Assembly (NCBI RefSeq): GCF_900589395.1
Contig: NZ_UUIS01000075.1
Span: 62,001 to 126,000 of the forward strand
Length of the DNA: 64,000 nucleotides
From: Pseudomonas viridiflava
GTDB lineage: Bacteria > Pseudomonadota > Gammaproteobacteria > Pseudomonadales > Pseudomonadaceae
Direction of reading: 5' to 3'
Part shown: piece by piece, positions 17,070-28,400 of the stretch
Layout of the letters: every line of letters begins with the position of its first letter
How positions within the stretch are numbered: position 1 is the first letter of the stretch
Made by a program: the position numbers and the translations under genes
Notes under the pieces: model-generated
Databases searched by the model: none
Told to the model about the DNA's origin: nothing
Seen by the model: the letters and a program-made list of their open reading frames with translations, nothing else

Positions 17070-18272
17070 TCAGCGTTCGCGCAGGGCTTCCCTGGCCCTG
17101 TTCAGCGGCTTGATCAGGTAATCCAGAATGGTCTTCTCGCCGGTGCGGATGTCCACGGTGGCGACCATGCCGGGCACGATGGCGAACGGCTTGCCGGCCT
17201 TGTTGTACAGCACGTCGGCGCCGGTGCGGATGAACACCCGGTAATAGAAGACTTCCGGCTTGAACTCGTCCTGGATCGTGTCCGGCGAGATGGTCACCAC
17301 CTTGCCGTCCAGGCTGCCGTAGATCGAATAGTCGTAGGCGGTGATCTTTACCTTGGCCACCTGGTCAGGATGGATAAAGGCAATGTCCCGTGGGGCGATG
17401 CGTGCCTCGATCAGCAACTGGTCGTCCTGCGGCACGATCTGCATCAGCTTGCCATTGGGCGGTATGACCCCGCCAATGGTGGTCACTTCGATGTCCTTGA
17501 CGATGCCGCGCACCGGTGAACGCAGGGTCAGGCGGGTCAGGGAATCGGCGCGACCGCGCACCACTTCGGCCAGCGAGTCGGCCTCGGCGCTGGCCTTGGC
17601 CAGGTCCTGGCGGGCCTGGACCATATAGTCCGAGCGGGCTTCGCTGGCCTTGAGCTCCAGTTCCGAGCGCTGGCGGTTCAGGCGGATCACCTCGACTCGG
17701 CTGGAGGCGCCGGCCCTGGCCAGGTTCTCGGTAATGGCCAACTCGCTGCGCACCAGCTTCAACGATTGCTCGATGCCGGACAGCGTTTCCTTGAGCCCGC
17801 GCTGGCGGGTCTGGTACAGCTCGGTCTCGGCGCGGGTCAATTCCGGCCAGGCCTTGAGCGACTCGGCAAACACCAGCGGCTTGCCGCTGACTTCGGCCTG
17901 CAAGCGACTGACGCTGGCCAGCGCGGCGCGGTACTTGGCTTCGCTTTCGCCGACGTTGGACTGGGTCTTGATCGGGTCCAGTTGCGCCAGGATATCGCCG
18001 CGCTCGACCCGCGAGCCTTCGCTGACATTCATTTCGGTGATAATCCCGCCTTCAAGCGACTGGATGACCTGTTCACGCGAACTGGGCACCACCTTGCCGG
18101 TGCCACTCGACACTTCGACCACCTGGAAAAACGCCGCCCAGAGCAGAAAACAGCCCAGCATCAGCGCGCAGATCCACACCACGCGGGTGGCGCGCAGCAC
18201 GTCGGCTTCGTCGGCACCGTCCAGGTAAGAGGAGGGCGCCGACGGCAGGTGGAACGCAACTTCGCGGCTCAT
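17070..18272 (-). CDS. bapD: Type I secretion membrane-fusion protein (HlyD/LapC-like)
   Basis: A 400-residue periplasmic adaptor of a type I secretion system. A cytoplasmic N-terminus precedes one membrane helix (VVWICALMLGCFLLWAAFF). The biotinyl-lipoyl half-motif follows (GTGKVVPSSREQVIQSLEGG), then a long coiled-coil hairpin (about residues 110-260) and the C-terminal beta-barrel segment with VRGIVKDIEVTTIGGVIPPNG. I chose ATG 18272, which overlaps the ABC exporter stop by four bases; the longer frame only reads through that gene. It is the last gene of the operon and bridges exporter and TolC-like protein. The symbol follows the P. aeruginosa PA1874-PA1877 gene order and is tentative. 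Confidence 0.9.
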   Translation of the reverse strand: MSREVAFHLPSAPSSYLDGADEADVLRATRVVWICALMLGCFLLWAAFFQVVEVSSGTGKVVPSSREQVIQSLEGGIITEMNVSEGSRVERGDILAQLDPIKTQSNVGESEAKYRAALASVSRLQAEVSGKPLVFAESLKAWPELTRAETELYQTRQRGLKETLSGIEQSLKLVRSELAITENLARAGASSRVEVIRLNRQRSELELKASEARSDYMVQARQDLAKASAEADSLAEVVRGRADSLTRLTLRSPVRGIVKDIEVTTIGGVIPPNGKLMQIVPQDDQLLIEARIAPRDIAFIHPDQVAKVKITAYDYSIYGSLDGKVVTISPDTIQDEFKPEVFYYRVFIRTGADVLYNKAGKPFAIVPGMVATVDIRTGEKTILDYLIKPLNRAREALRER

Positions 18273-20428
18273 GGGCGCACCCCGGCGGGTTGTCTGAGTT
18301 GCGCCAGGGCCGCTTCCCGTGGCGCGTCGATGACGATACGGCCGTTGTCGACCACGATGATGCGCTCGACCCGCTGCAGCACGCTGAGCCGGTGGGTGGC
18401 CATGACCAGCGTGCGGCCCTCGCACCACAGCAGCAGGTCATCGAGCAGGCGTTTTTCGGTGACGTCGTCCAGCGACGCCGTAGGTTCGTCAAGCAGCAGC
18501 ACATTGGGCTGGCGCAGCAGCAAGCGTGACAACAGCAGGCTCTGGCGCTGACCGCCTGACAGGCCCAGCCCGCCCTCCAGAATAAGGTGGTCCAGGCCCT
18601 TGGGCAGGTGACGGATGAACTCCAGGGCGCCACTGATCGACAGCGCCGCCAACAGTTCCTGGTCGCTGGCACGCCCGGCGCCCAGCACCAGGTTGTCGCG
18701 CAGGGTGCCGTGGAACAGCCGGGCATGCTGCTGCAATAGCCCGACATCACGGCGCAGGTCGGCCGGGTCAAGGTGGCTCATGGCAATGCCATCGATGCTC
18801 AGCTCGCCGGTGGCCAGGTCCATCGAGCCGGCCAGCGCCTGCAGCAGGGTGGATTTACCTGCGCCGTTGCGGCCCAGCACGGCAATGCGCTCGCCGGGAC
18901 GGATGCGCAGTTCGCTGATGTGCAGCGCCACCGGCGCCATCGGGTCGTAGCGCAGCGCCGAGTCCTTGATATGGAAGTCGCCGCGAATCACCGGCAGGTG
19001 CACCCGCTTGCTGTTTTCCGGGTGGTCGACCGGCAGCTGCATCAGGTGGTTGAGACCCTTGAGCGCCACCTTGGCCTGCTGCCAGCGGGTCAGCACATGG
19101 TTGAGCTGGGCCATCGGCGCCATCATCCGTGAGGCCAGCATCGAGGCCGCCACCAGGCTGCCGGTGGTCAGGTCGCCGGCAATCACCATGGGCGCGCCGA
19201 ACACGATGACAATGGCAAACACCGCGCCTTGCACGCTTTGTGTCCAGGTCACCAGGCCGTTGGTCAGGCTGCGCAGTTGCAGGCCGGTGTCGGCGGTGGT
19301 GGCGTTGAGGCGGTTCCACTGCTCCTGGAAGCGCTGTTCGGCTTGCAGGGCCTTGATGTCGTCCATGCCCTGGATACTTTCGACCAGCATGGCATTGCGC
19401 AGCGCCGACTCGCGCATGTTGGCATTGGCCAGCCGCGCCAGCCGGCGTTGGTACAACAGGCCCGGCAGCAGCATGAACACCAGCGCCGCCAGCGGGATGA
19501 GGACCAGCGACCCGCCGATCAGCCAGAACACGAACAAAAACAGAAAGAAAAACGGCAGGTCGGCCAGGGCCGTGGCGGTGCTGGAGGTGATCATGTCGCG
19601 CACCTGCTCCAGCTCGCGCAACTGGGCGATGAACGAGCCGGTGGAGCGCGGCCGCACCGAGTTGCGCAGGCGCAGCGCATGGCCGTAGACCAGGTCCGAG
19701 ACGCGCAGGTCGGCGCGCTTGCCCAGCAGGTCGGTGATGCGCAGGCGCATGATGCGCAAGGTGAAGTCGAACAGCACCGCCAGCAGCACGCCGGCAAACA
19801 GCACGTAGAGCGTGGGCAGCGATTCGGCGGGGATCACCCGGTCATAGACCTGCATGGAAAACAGCACGCCGGCCATCGCCAGCAGGTTGGCGACCAGCGA
19901 AGCGACCATCACATGGCCGTAGGGCTTGAGGTCGCGCAGCACGATGCGCCGGGACCAGTGCTCATCGAAGGGTTGCACATAGTCGTCGGTGCGCACGTCC
20001 GACAGCGGCCGGGCCGGGCGCATGATCACCGTGCGCCGCAGCTGCTCGCCCAGGGCCTGCAAGGGCATGCGCTGTTGCAGGCCCTGGTCGCCGGACAGCG
20101 CGATGCCGACTTCGCCCTCGCTCAGGCTCTGCACCACGCCGATCTGGCCATCTTGCAGTTCGACCACCAGCGGCGTGCGCCAGCGGCCCAGGTCGTGGGA
20201 CCGGCGCCCGCCGAACTTGATCGTCAGCCCGGCCTGGCGCGCCATCTGGCGCACCACGTCCTCGACATCACGGTCGGGGCGCTGGGCAGCAATGCGTACG
20301 GTTTCTTCCGAGACGTCCATACGGTAATGGCGGGCCACCAGCAGGATGGCTTGCATCCATTGCGAATAGTCGGGCGGCTGCTCGGCCTGGCCGGGGTCCG
20401 GGGTGGTGATGATCACGGCGTCGTTCAT
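18269..20428 (-). CDS. bapC: Type I secretion ABC exporter (LapB-like, with inactive C39-like domain)
   Basis: A 719-residue inner-membrane ATPase/permease. Residues about 20-150 form a peptidase-C39-like domain that lacks the catalytic Cys at the expected place (SQWMQAILLVARHYRMD), so it should bind rather than cleave the substrate. Residues about 160-440 carry the membrane segments. The nucleotide-binding domain has Walker A VLGRNGAGKST near residue 520, signature LGLSGGQRQSLLLSRLLL, Walker B NVLLLDEPTASLD and ATHRLSV. It overlaps both neighbours by four bases. The cargo is expected to be the adjacent giant adhesin, which has no cleaved leader. Confidence 0.93.
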   Translation of the reverse strand: MNDAVIITTPDPGQAEQPPDYSQWMQAILLVARHYRMDVSEETVRIAAQRPDRDVEDVVRQMARQAGLTIKFGGRRSHDLGRWRTPLVVELQDGQIGVVQSLSEGEVGIALSGDQGLQQRMPLQALGEQLRRTVIMRPARPLSDVRTDDYVQPFDEHWSRRIVLRDLKPYGHVMVASLVANLLAMAGVLFSMQVYDRVIPAESLPTLYVLFAGVLLAVLFDFTLRIMRLRITDLLGKRADLRVSDLVYGHALRLRNSVRPRSTGSFIAQLRELEQVRDMITSSTATALADLPFFFLFLFVFWLIGGSLVLIPLAALVFMLLPGLLYQRRLARLANANMRESALRNAMLVESIQGMDDIKALQAEQRFQEQWNRLNATTADTGLQLRSLTNGLVTWTQSVQGAVFAIVIVFGAPMVIAGDLTTGSLVAASMLASRMMAPMAQLNHVLTRWQQAKVALKGLNHLMQLPVDHPENSKRVHLPVIRGDFHIKDSALRYDPMAPVALHISELRIRPGERIAVLGRNGAGKSTLLQALAGSMDLATGELSIDGIAMSHLDPADLRRDVGLLQQHARLFHGTLRDNLVLGAGRASDQELLAALSISGALEFIRHLPKGLDHLILEGGLGLSGGQRQSLLLSRLLLRQPNVLLLDEPTASLDDVTEKRLLDDLLLWCEGRTLVMATHRLSVLQRVERIIVVDNGRIVIDAPREAALAQLRQPAGVRP

Positions 20429-22395
20429 GGCAGTATCCTCACACCCTGCACCGTGCGCGCTTCCAGATCGAAGGCGCGACGCAGGCCGCCGCTGTTGTAC
20501 AGGCAGTCGATCTGCAGGCGGCGCAGGTCGGCCTGGGTGCCGGCCAGCTCAAAGCGCGACTGGTGGATTTCCTGCTCGGCGTTGAGCAGGTCGAGCAAGG
20601 GCCGCGTGCCCAGGTCCAGGTACTGGCGACCATACAGCTCGCGGGCTTCGCTGATACTGCCCTGGCGGCGTTGCAAGGCATTGAGGCGCAAGGCCAGGCT
20701 GGAGGTTTGCGCACGCGCCTCGGCCAGGCCCTGGCTGGCTTGCAGCAGGGCGGCGTCCTGCGCTGCGTCGGCGGCGCTCAGGGCATGCCCGGCGGCGCGG
20801 CTGCGGGCGCTGGTGGCGCCGCCCTGGTAGATCGGCACCTCGAAATTGAGGTAGATGCCGGCCTGGGTGCGGTCGATGGCCGGGTTGTTGTCGTTGTAGC
20901 CGCTGTCCAGGTAATGGTTGACCGTCGGTTCCAGCGACAGCGTCGGGTAGGCATCGGCCCGGGCTCCGGCCAGTTCGGCCTCAGCCTGGGTGCGCTGGGC
21001 CTGGGCGACCAGCACGGCGGGCAGGATGTCGGTGGCCGGCTGCGAGCGTGAGCAGGCGGTCATCGATTCCTGTGGAAACTCATCGGCCACCTCGGCGGTG
21101 GTGGTGCGGCCCATCAGGTTGCTCAAGGTCGCCTGCCAGCGGGCGTATTGCGCCTTGTAGTCTTCCAGGCTGGCCATCGCGCCTTCGGCGCGCGATTGCG
21201 CCTGCACAAGATCCGAGCGGGTGCTGGCGCCCATCTCGCTGCGCTGGCGGGCCAGCTCGACGATATCGCCCACGCCCTGGATCTGTTTGCGGGCGATTTC
21301 GCTCAGGTGGCGGTAGCGCTGCACCTCGACCCACGCGTAGGCGGTGTCGCGGGCAATCTGGTCGATGCTCAATAGAATCTGCGCCTGGCTGCGCGCTACA
21401 CGGGCCCGGGCAGCCTCGACGGCGTTATCGACCTTGCCGAAGTCGTACAGCATCTGCTTGAGCGAGATGCTCATGGCCTGGGAGTTGCGGTCGCTGCCGT
21501 AGCCGGTGTCCATGCCGCCACGGATGCCGCCGGTGATCTGCGGGTAATAACCCGCCTCGGCCACATTGATGCCTTCGCCTTGCTGGTAGAGCGTGGACAC
21601 CGCCTGGGCGATGTCGGGGTGCCAGCCGACGGCCTGGCGCACGGCCTCGTCCAGCGACAGGCGCTGGACGGTGGGAGCGCTGGCCGCCCGTGGTACCGGT
21701 GGTTGCGCTGCCGCTGCTCGCGAGGGCCGGTCTTGAACCGGGGCGGGGTGTGGTGTCGGCGCTGACGGCTGCGGTGCGGCGGCTTCACGGGGCGCGGTCT
21801 GTTGCCCGGCGCCATCGAACCTGGACGCTGGCGGTTGCGGTACGACCGTCACGGCACCGGCGTCTGCGTGTCGAACGCGTTCAGGCCGCCTGGCCGCTGG
21901 TTCTGAGGCCGCTGGAAACGGTCGAGCATCATGCGTTTGTACAGGGCGGGTTCGTGACAGGGGCGGCTCCGGCAGGGCCGGGACCGGCCGGGAATCCTGC
22001 ATCTGGACGCGGTCAGCCGGCTGACCGGACAAGCGCGTGGCTGCCGGCGCCGGTATGGCGCCCGGATCCTGCCGCGGCTTTTGCAAGCGGGTGGGGCTCA
22101 CTTCGGTCAATGCGGGGTCGGTTGGCGCGTCGCTCCCGCGCGCCCGGTGGCGGTTGAGCAGCGTGGCCATGATGCCTTCGCCTTGTTGATAGAGGCTCGA
22201 CACATCCTGAACGGTGTCTGCCGGCGACGGCTCTCGGCCCTGAGGTGATACATCTGACTGGCCGGCGCCAGGTTCTGAACGGCTGGTCGTGCCCAGTGGT
22301 TGTGCCGCGTAGGCCGGGTGGCTGTTGAGCAGCGTGGCCATCGCCAACAGGGCGACGGGCGCGTGTCGGGTAATGCAGGCATAGGCTGACTTCAC
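20425..22395 (-). CDS. bapB: TolC-like outer membrane protein with unusual proline-rich N-terminal extension
   Basis: A 656-residue protein, about 200 residues longer than typical LapE/TolC proteins. The C-terminal 420 residues are the outer-membrane efflux fold, starting near LSLDEAVRQAVGWHPDIAQA with its two long alpha-helical repeats (AEAGYYPQITGG, RYRHLSEIARKQIQG). The N-terminus has a signal peptide (up to HPAYAAQ) followed by a Pro/Ala/Arg-rich low-complexity region to about residue 250. That region contains a copy of a TolC-domain motif: SSLYQQGEGIM near residue 68 duplicates STLYQQGEGIN near 268, and IMATLLNRH repeats the AMATLLNSH of the signal peptide. This suggests internal duplication. 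Confidence 0.88.
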   Translation of the reverse strand: MKSAYACITRHAPVALLAMATLLNSHPAYAAQPLGTTSRSEPGAGQSDVSPQGREPSPADTVQDVSSLYQQGEGIMATLLNRHRARGSDAPTDPALTEVSPTRLQKPRQDPGAIPAPAATRLSGQPADRVQMQDSRPVPALPEPPLSRTRPVQTHDARPFPAASEPAARRPERVRHADAGAVTVVPQPPASRFDGAGQQTAPREAAAPQPSAPTPHPAPVQDRPSRAAAAQPPVPRAASAPTVQRLSLDEAVRQAVGWHPDIAQAVSTLYQQGEGINVAEAGYYPQITGGIRGGMDTGYGSDRNSQAMSISLKQMLYDFGKVDNAVEAARARVARSQAQILLSIDQIARDTAYAWVEVQRYRHLSEIARKQIQGVGDIVELARQRSEMGASTRSDLVQAQSRAEGAMASLEDYKAQYARWQATLSNLMGRTTTAEVADEFPQESMTACSRSQPATDILPAVLVAQAQRTQAEAELAGARADAYPTLSLEPTVNHYLDSGYNDNNPAIDRTQAGIYLNFEVPIYQGGATSARSRAAGHALSAADAAQDAALLQASQGLAEARAQTSSLALRLNALQRRQGSISEARELYGRQYLDLGTRPLLDLLNAEQEIHQSRFELAGTQADLRRLQIDCLYNSGGLRRAFDLEARTVQGVRILP

Positions 22396-22419
22396 AATAA
22401 TCCCTTACTGGTTAATACC

Positions 22420-22443
22420 GGCGCGCTGCCCCCGCAGCGCGCC
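22420..22443. terminator. GC-rich hairpin between the adhesin gene and the TolC-like gene
   Basis: A perfect inverted repeat, GGCGCGCTGC and GCAGCGCGCC, around a four-base loop. It lies in the 58-base gap between the adhesin stop and the next start. No T-run follows on the minus strand, so it is more likely an attenuator or mRNA-stability stem than a full terminator. It would lower exporter expression relative to the adhesin. Confidence 0.5.
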
Positions 22444-22453
22444 GTGTCCTGTG

Positions 22454-25400
22454 TCACACCACCTGGATACCGTTCTGCACCCAGAGGTGATGGGTCGGGT
22501 CCTCTTGCGGTGTGTACTGGGTGTAGTGAAGACCATCTGCCAGCTGTGTGCCATCAACTGCCCATGTGCCGCCCAGGTGCACGCTGTCCTGGGTGCTGCC
22601 CTTGATCAACAGCGTGCTGTTGTCGGCCTCGGTCACGGCCACCAGGTCGGCCAGGTTCAGGGTCAGGTTGACCGAGCTGGTGGTGTTGAGGTCGATGACC
22701 TCGATGTTGCTCAGCCGGTCATGCAGATTGCCCAGGTTGATGCTGGCGTCGCCACCGGCCCATAGCAGGGTATCGGTGCCGGTGCCGCCATCGACAGCCA
22801 CGAAGTCCAGGTCGCTGATGATCAACTTATCGTTGCCGGCGCCGCCGTGCAGGCTGACCGCGCCGCCCTGCGAGCCGTCCAGGGTGTCGTTGCCGCCGGT
22901 GCCGGTGCTGGCTGCCAGGCTGTTGGAGGCATCGTCATTGTCGGCACTGGCCAGCGCCATGCGTGAGCTGGCCGCACTGGCCTGATCCAGGTCGATGGTC
23001 AGCGTGGCGGTGTCGGTGCTGCCGCTGGGGTGGGTCAGGCGATAGGTGAACGTTTCTGACTGACCGATCACCGCCTCGGTCAGGCCGGGTTTGAGCGTGT
23101 AGGTGTAGTCGCCGTTGGCCTGTACCAGCAAGGTGCCGTAAGTGCCGGTGATGCGGGTGCCGTTGTAGCCCGGTTGCACATAGGTGTTGGCCGCCGCCAG
23201 CACACTGAGCACGGTCAGTGCCGAACCCAGGACATCGGCGCCGCCACCGGCGATGTCGGTGAGCAGGTTGCCGGCCACCGGCGTGAAACTGCTGACGGTG
23301 AACTGGTTGGGCAGGGTGGTGCTGTTGATCAGCCCGAGGGTAATGCTCAGGCCCACCGACACGCCGGTGTAGCTCAGGCTGACCCGGTAGTTGCCCGGTG
23401 GCTGATCGTCGATCGATGCACCATAGACCCCGCCGCCCAGGTTGATCAGCGCGTTGGTTCCCGACCAGGTTTTCACTACCTCGTACTGGTTGGCGTTGGT
23501 GGCGCTCTGTTTTAACAGGGTCACGTTCACCGCACTCAGCAGCGACAGCAAGCCACTGGAGGTCAACGTCAGGGTCAGGTCGTTGACCGTGCCGGCGCCG
23601 CTGAGGGTGAAGTCTTCAGTGCCTGAGGCGCTCAGGCTGAGCAGCCCGGCCGACACGGTGCCCAGGGTGGAGGTGTTGGTGACCACCCGGTTGGCCAGGG
23701 TGATGTCGGTGCTGGCGACATCATTGCTGGCATCAAGCAACAGTGCAGGGGCCGCCAGGTTGGTGTTGCTCCAGGTCTCGGTGGCCTGTGGGCTGTCGAT
23801 GCGCACGTACAGCGTGGCGGTGTCGGACAGGCCGTTGGCGTGCAGCAACTGGTAAGTGAAGACATCCACCTTGCCGACGCTGCTGGCGCTGCCGCTGGCC
23901 CGGTAGCTGTAGTTGCCCTGGGCATCGATGGTCAGCGTGCCATACAGGCCCTGCACCACCAGCCCGGCGCCGGCACTGGTGTAGACCGGGCTGCCGTTGC
24001 TGGTGCCGGTCTGCATGCGCACCACTGCGCCATCGTCGGGACCGGTGATGTCGCGGGTGCCATCGGTCCCGACATCGCTGATCACGTTACCGGTGACAGC
24101 GGCCCCCGCCGCGCCGTTGAACTGGCTCAGGCTGCTGATATCCAGCACCAGGGTGCTGTTGATGTTGGTGACTGCCGTCAGGCTGTTGCTGGCCACGGTC
24201 AGCCGGTAGGTGCCGGCCAGCAGGGTGCTGATGTCCACACGCACACCGGTGGAGGACAGCACGTCCAGGTTGATCAGCGAACCGTTGCCGGCGGTGCCCA
24301 GGGTCACCCAGGCGCCATTGCTGTCCAGTACTTGCAGGGTGAAGGTGGCCCGGGTACCCAGGTCCAGAACGCCACCGCTGGTCAACGTCAGCACAGGATC
24401 AGCCGTGGTGCCGCTGTCGATCGTGAAGTTGAAGGTGTGACTAAAGCCCAGGCCCACCAGGGTCGGGAACGACTCGGTGTAGGTACGGGTGGTGCTCACC
24501 GCCGCCAGGTTGACCGTGGCGGTGGTCAGGTTGTCGCTGGCCACCACCGGCCGGCTGGCATCCACATCGGCGGCCACCAGGGTCACGTTCGGCCCTGGAT
24601 TGCCACGGGCGTCGGCCACCCCGACGATCAGGCTTTCACCGTTGATCTGCGCGCCCGAGAGCCCCACGCTGAAGCTGCCGTTGGCTTGCGCGGTGGTGGT
24701 GCCCAGGGTGGCGCCCACGGCATTTTTCACCGTCACGGTGGCGCCGGCCTCGGCGCTGCCGGTCAGGGTCAGGCCGTCGACCGACAACAGCAGCGCGGTG
24801 GCCGCCGGCGGCGGCGTCAGGTCCGGGGCGGTCACGTTCAAGGCCGTGGAGGCGTTGCTGGCCGCATCCAGTTGCGTGACGCTCAGCACCTGGCTGTCGA
24901 TCTGTGCCGGGCTCAGGATCAGCGACCAGGTGCCGTTGGCGGCCACCAGCGCGGTGCCCAGGCGGGTGCCGCCGGCCGTGTCGACCGCAATGCGATCACC
25001 GGCGATGCCGGTGCCGCTGATCAGGCTGCCGGTGGCATTGATCACCGCGGTGGCCGGGGCGGCTGGAGCCGTGGTGTCCGGGGCAGTGATGCTGGCTGGC
25101 AGCGACACATTCTGCGCGGCATCGGTAAGGCGTACGCTCAGCACCTCGCCATCAGTCTGCACCGGGCTCAGCGCCACGGTGAACAGGCCGTTGCTGCCGA
25201 CCGTACCGCTGCCGAGCAGCCCATTGCCGGCGCTGCGCACTTCGACCGTCGTCCCGGCTTCGCCACTGCCGCTGAGGCTGGCACCGCCTGCGGCCACCAC
25301 CAGGTTGGTGGCCAGCAGCGGGGCGACGGTATCGCCTGCGATCGTGGTCACCACCGGCGAGGCATTGCCTGCCGCATCGGCCTGACGCACGCTGAGCACC

Positions 25401-28400
25401 TGACCGTTGAGCTGGGCGCTGGCCAGTTGCACGGTAAAGCTGCCATCGCTGGCGACCAGCGCATTGCCCAGCGCCACACCCAGCGGGCTGGTGACGTACA
25501 CCGTGGCTCCGGCTTCGCCGGTCCCGGTCAGTTGCAGGCCGCTGCCGACAATCGCCAGGTTGCCGGGTGCCGCCGGTGGGGTGGTGTCCGGGGCATTGAC
25601 GCTGGCAATGGGCGAGACGTTGAGCGCGGCATCGCTCAGGGTGACCTGTACCCGTTCGCCATTGAGCAGGGCCGGGCCGGCCAGGGTGACACTGAACGTC
25701 CCTGCGGCCGAAACCAGCCCGGTGCCGATTTCAGTGTCGGCGGCATTACGCACGCTGATCGTCGTACCGGCCTCACCGTTGCCCGTGACCACCGTACCGC
25801 CCGTGGTGACGGCCAGATTGCTGGCCAGCAGCGGGGCGGTAGTGTCTGCAGCAAAGACCTTGGCCTCGGTCGAGGTGTTATTGGCTGCATCACGTTGCAC
25901 GGCGTCCAGCACCTGGCCATTGGTCTGGGCGCTGCTCAGGGTCACGCTGAAACCACCATTGGCGGCCACCGTGGCCCGGCCCAGCTCCACGCCGGCCGCA
26001 TTGCTGATGATGACCGTGGCACCCGCTTCACCGTTACCTGTCACCACCGTACCGGCCGGGTTGAGCGCCACGTTGGCCAGTGGATCCGGGGCCGTGGTGT
26101 CTGTTGCGGTGACGAACACCGGGCTGGAGTCGCCTCCGATCAGCGCGGAGGTCGTGACTTTTATCTGCTCACCGTTGGTCTGCGTCTGATTCAGGGTGAC
26201 GCTGAAGCTGTTGTCCGGCAGCACCGTCGTGGTGCCCAGCACGGTGCCGTCCGCCGCGTTGACTTTGACCGTCAGCCCGGCCGTGCCCTGGCCAGTCACG
26301 GTGTTGCCGTCGGCCGACAGCACCACGTTGATCGGCGCGTCCGGAGGCGGCAACAGCGGTACGACCAGCGTGACCGGCAACGACACATTGGGCGTCGGTG
26401 CGGTGTCGGCCTGGGTAATGGTGAGCAGTTGCAAGGCCACCACCGGTGTGTCGAAGGTAACGGTGAAGGTGCCGTCGGCGGCAACCACGGCGGTGCCGAT
26501 GGCCGTGCCACCGCGGGTCACGGTTACGGTGGCGCCTGCCTCGCCCAGGCCTGAAAGCTCGGTGTAGGTCGAGTTGAGCGCCACGTTGCTGAGTAATGGC
26601 GGGGGGGTGGTGTCGAGCGAATCGACGATCAGGGTGGTGGCGTTACCGAGGGAGTCGCTGGCCACCACAGTCAAGGGCGCACCGGTGATCTGCGGGGTAT
26701 TGAGGGCGATGACCGTTGTGCCGGGCAGGGTGATTACGGCGGTGCCCAGCAGGCTGCCATCGGCGGCCCGGACGGTGACGGTACTGCCGATTTCAGCGTT
26801 GACGCTGAGGGTGCTGGCGGTCGGCAAGCCGACGATGACCAGGTCTGGCGCGGTAATGTCTGGCGCGTTCAGGGTCACCGCCGGTGAAGGCTGGTTGGAG
26901 CCGCTGGTATCGGTCTGCACGACACTGAGCACTTGGCCGTTGAGCTGAGGGGTGCCCAGGTTGACGCTGAACGTACCCTCGCTGCCGACCAGCACAGGGG
27001 CGCCCAGCGCGCTGCCGGCCACCGAGACCTGCACCGTGGCGCCGGCTTCACCGGTGCCGGTCAGTACCCGGCCATCGAGGCTCAGCGCCAGGTTGGCGAC
27101 GGCGTCGGGGGCGGTGATATCCGTGGCTGTGAAAAGGGCATTGGCCGAGGCATTGCCTGCTGCATCGGTCTGGCGAATGCTCAGCCGTTCGCCATCGAGC
27201 TGTGGTGCACTGAGGTCGATGCTGAACGTGCCGTTGCTGGCCACGGTGCCGACGCCCAGTACGGTCTGGTCGGCATTGCGCACGGTCACGCTGGCGCCGG
27301 CCTCACCTGTGCCGGTCAGGGTCAGGCCAGCGTTGAGCAGCGCGAAGGCGCCTGGTGCGTTGGGTGCGGTGGTGTCGGGTGCCGGGGTGGTCACCGACAG
27401 CGACGGATTACCGGCCGCATCGGTCTGCTGCACGGTCAGGACCTGGCCGTTCAGTTGCGGGGTGTTCAGGGCCACGGTGAAGGTGCCGTCGCTGGCAACC
27501 ACTGCTGTGCCCAGGCTGACGTTGCCACTGAGGACCGTGACCGTGGCGCCGGCTTCACCCGTACCGGTGAGCTGGTTGCCCTGGGCGTTGACCTGCAGGT
27601 TGGCGACGGCTGCCGGCGGGGTGAGGTCCGGTGCGGTGAGGCTGAGCACCGGCGACAGGTTTTGCGCCGTGTCGATCACCACCACGTGCAGCGCTTCTTT
27701 GTTGACCAGCGGGGGATTGAGCACCAGTAAGAAAGTGCCGTCAGGATTGGTGGTTACTGTGCCGACCAGGGTGCCGTCGCTGCGGCTGACCCGCACGGTG
27801 GCGCCGGCTTCGGCGATCCCGCTGATCAGGCTGCCGGCGGCATTGATTGCGCCTGTAGCCACTGCCGGTGGCGTCAGGTCCGGTGCTGACACGATGCTGA
27901 TCGGGCTCAGGTTGCCGGCCAGGTCGATCTGCTGGACGCTCAGGGCCTGGACATTGATCTGCGCAGGGCTCAAGGCCACGCTGAACGAGCCATCGTCCAT
28001 CACCGTGGCCTGGCCCAGTTCGACACCACCGGCATTGCGCACAATTACGGTGGCGCCGGCCTCACCGCTGCCGGTCACCCATGTGCCGGTCGGGTCGGCC
28101 AGGACATTTTGCAGGGCCAGCGGGGCGGTGCTGTCCGGTGCGAGCAGGCTGATGGCGGGCGAGACATTGCCGCTGCCGTCGACCTGGATCAGGCTGATCG
28201 TCTGGCCGTTGAGCAGCGGTGTACCGAGCACCAGGGTAAAGGCGCCGGTCGGGCTGACCACCACGCTGTCGAGGCTGTTGCCGACCCGCACGGTGGCCCC
28301 GGCTTCGCCGCGCCCGGTGATGGTCACCCCGTCACCGGCAAACAGCAGGTCAGTCAGGCTCAACGGGGCGGTGCGGTCTGGCGCGACCAGGCCGGCCACC

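Noticed and set aside
19229..20830. A 533-codon plus-strand frame opposite the ABC exporter
   Set aside because: It is a shadow of the exporter and TolC genes; Gln/His-rich with no motifs.
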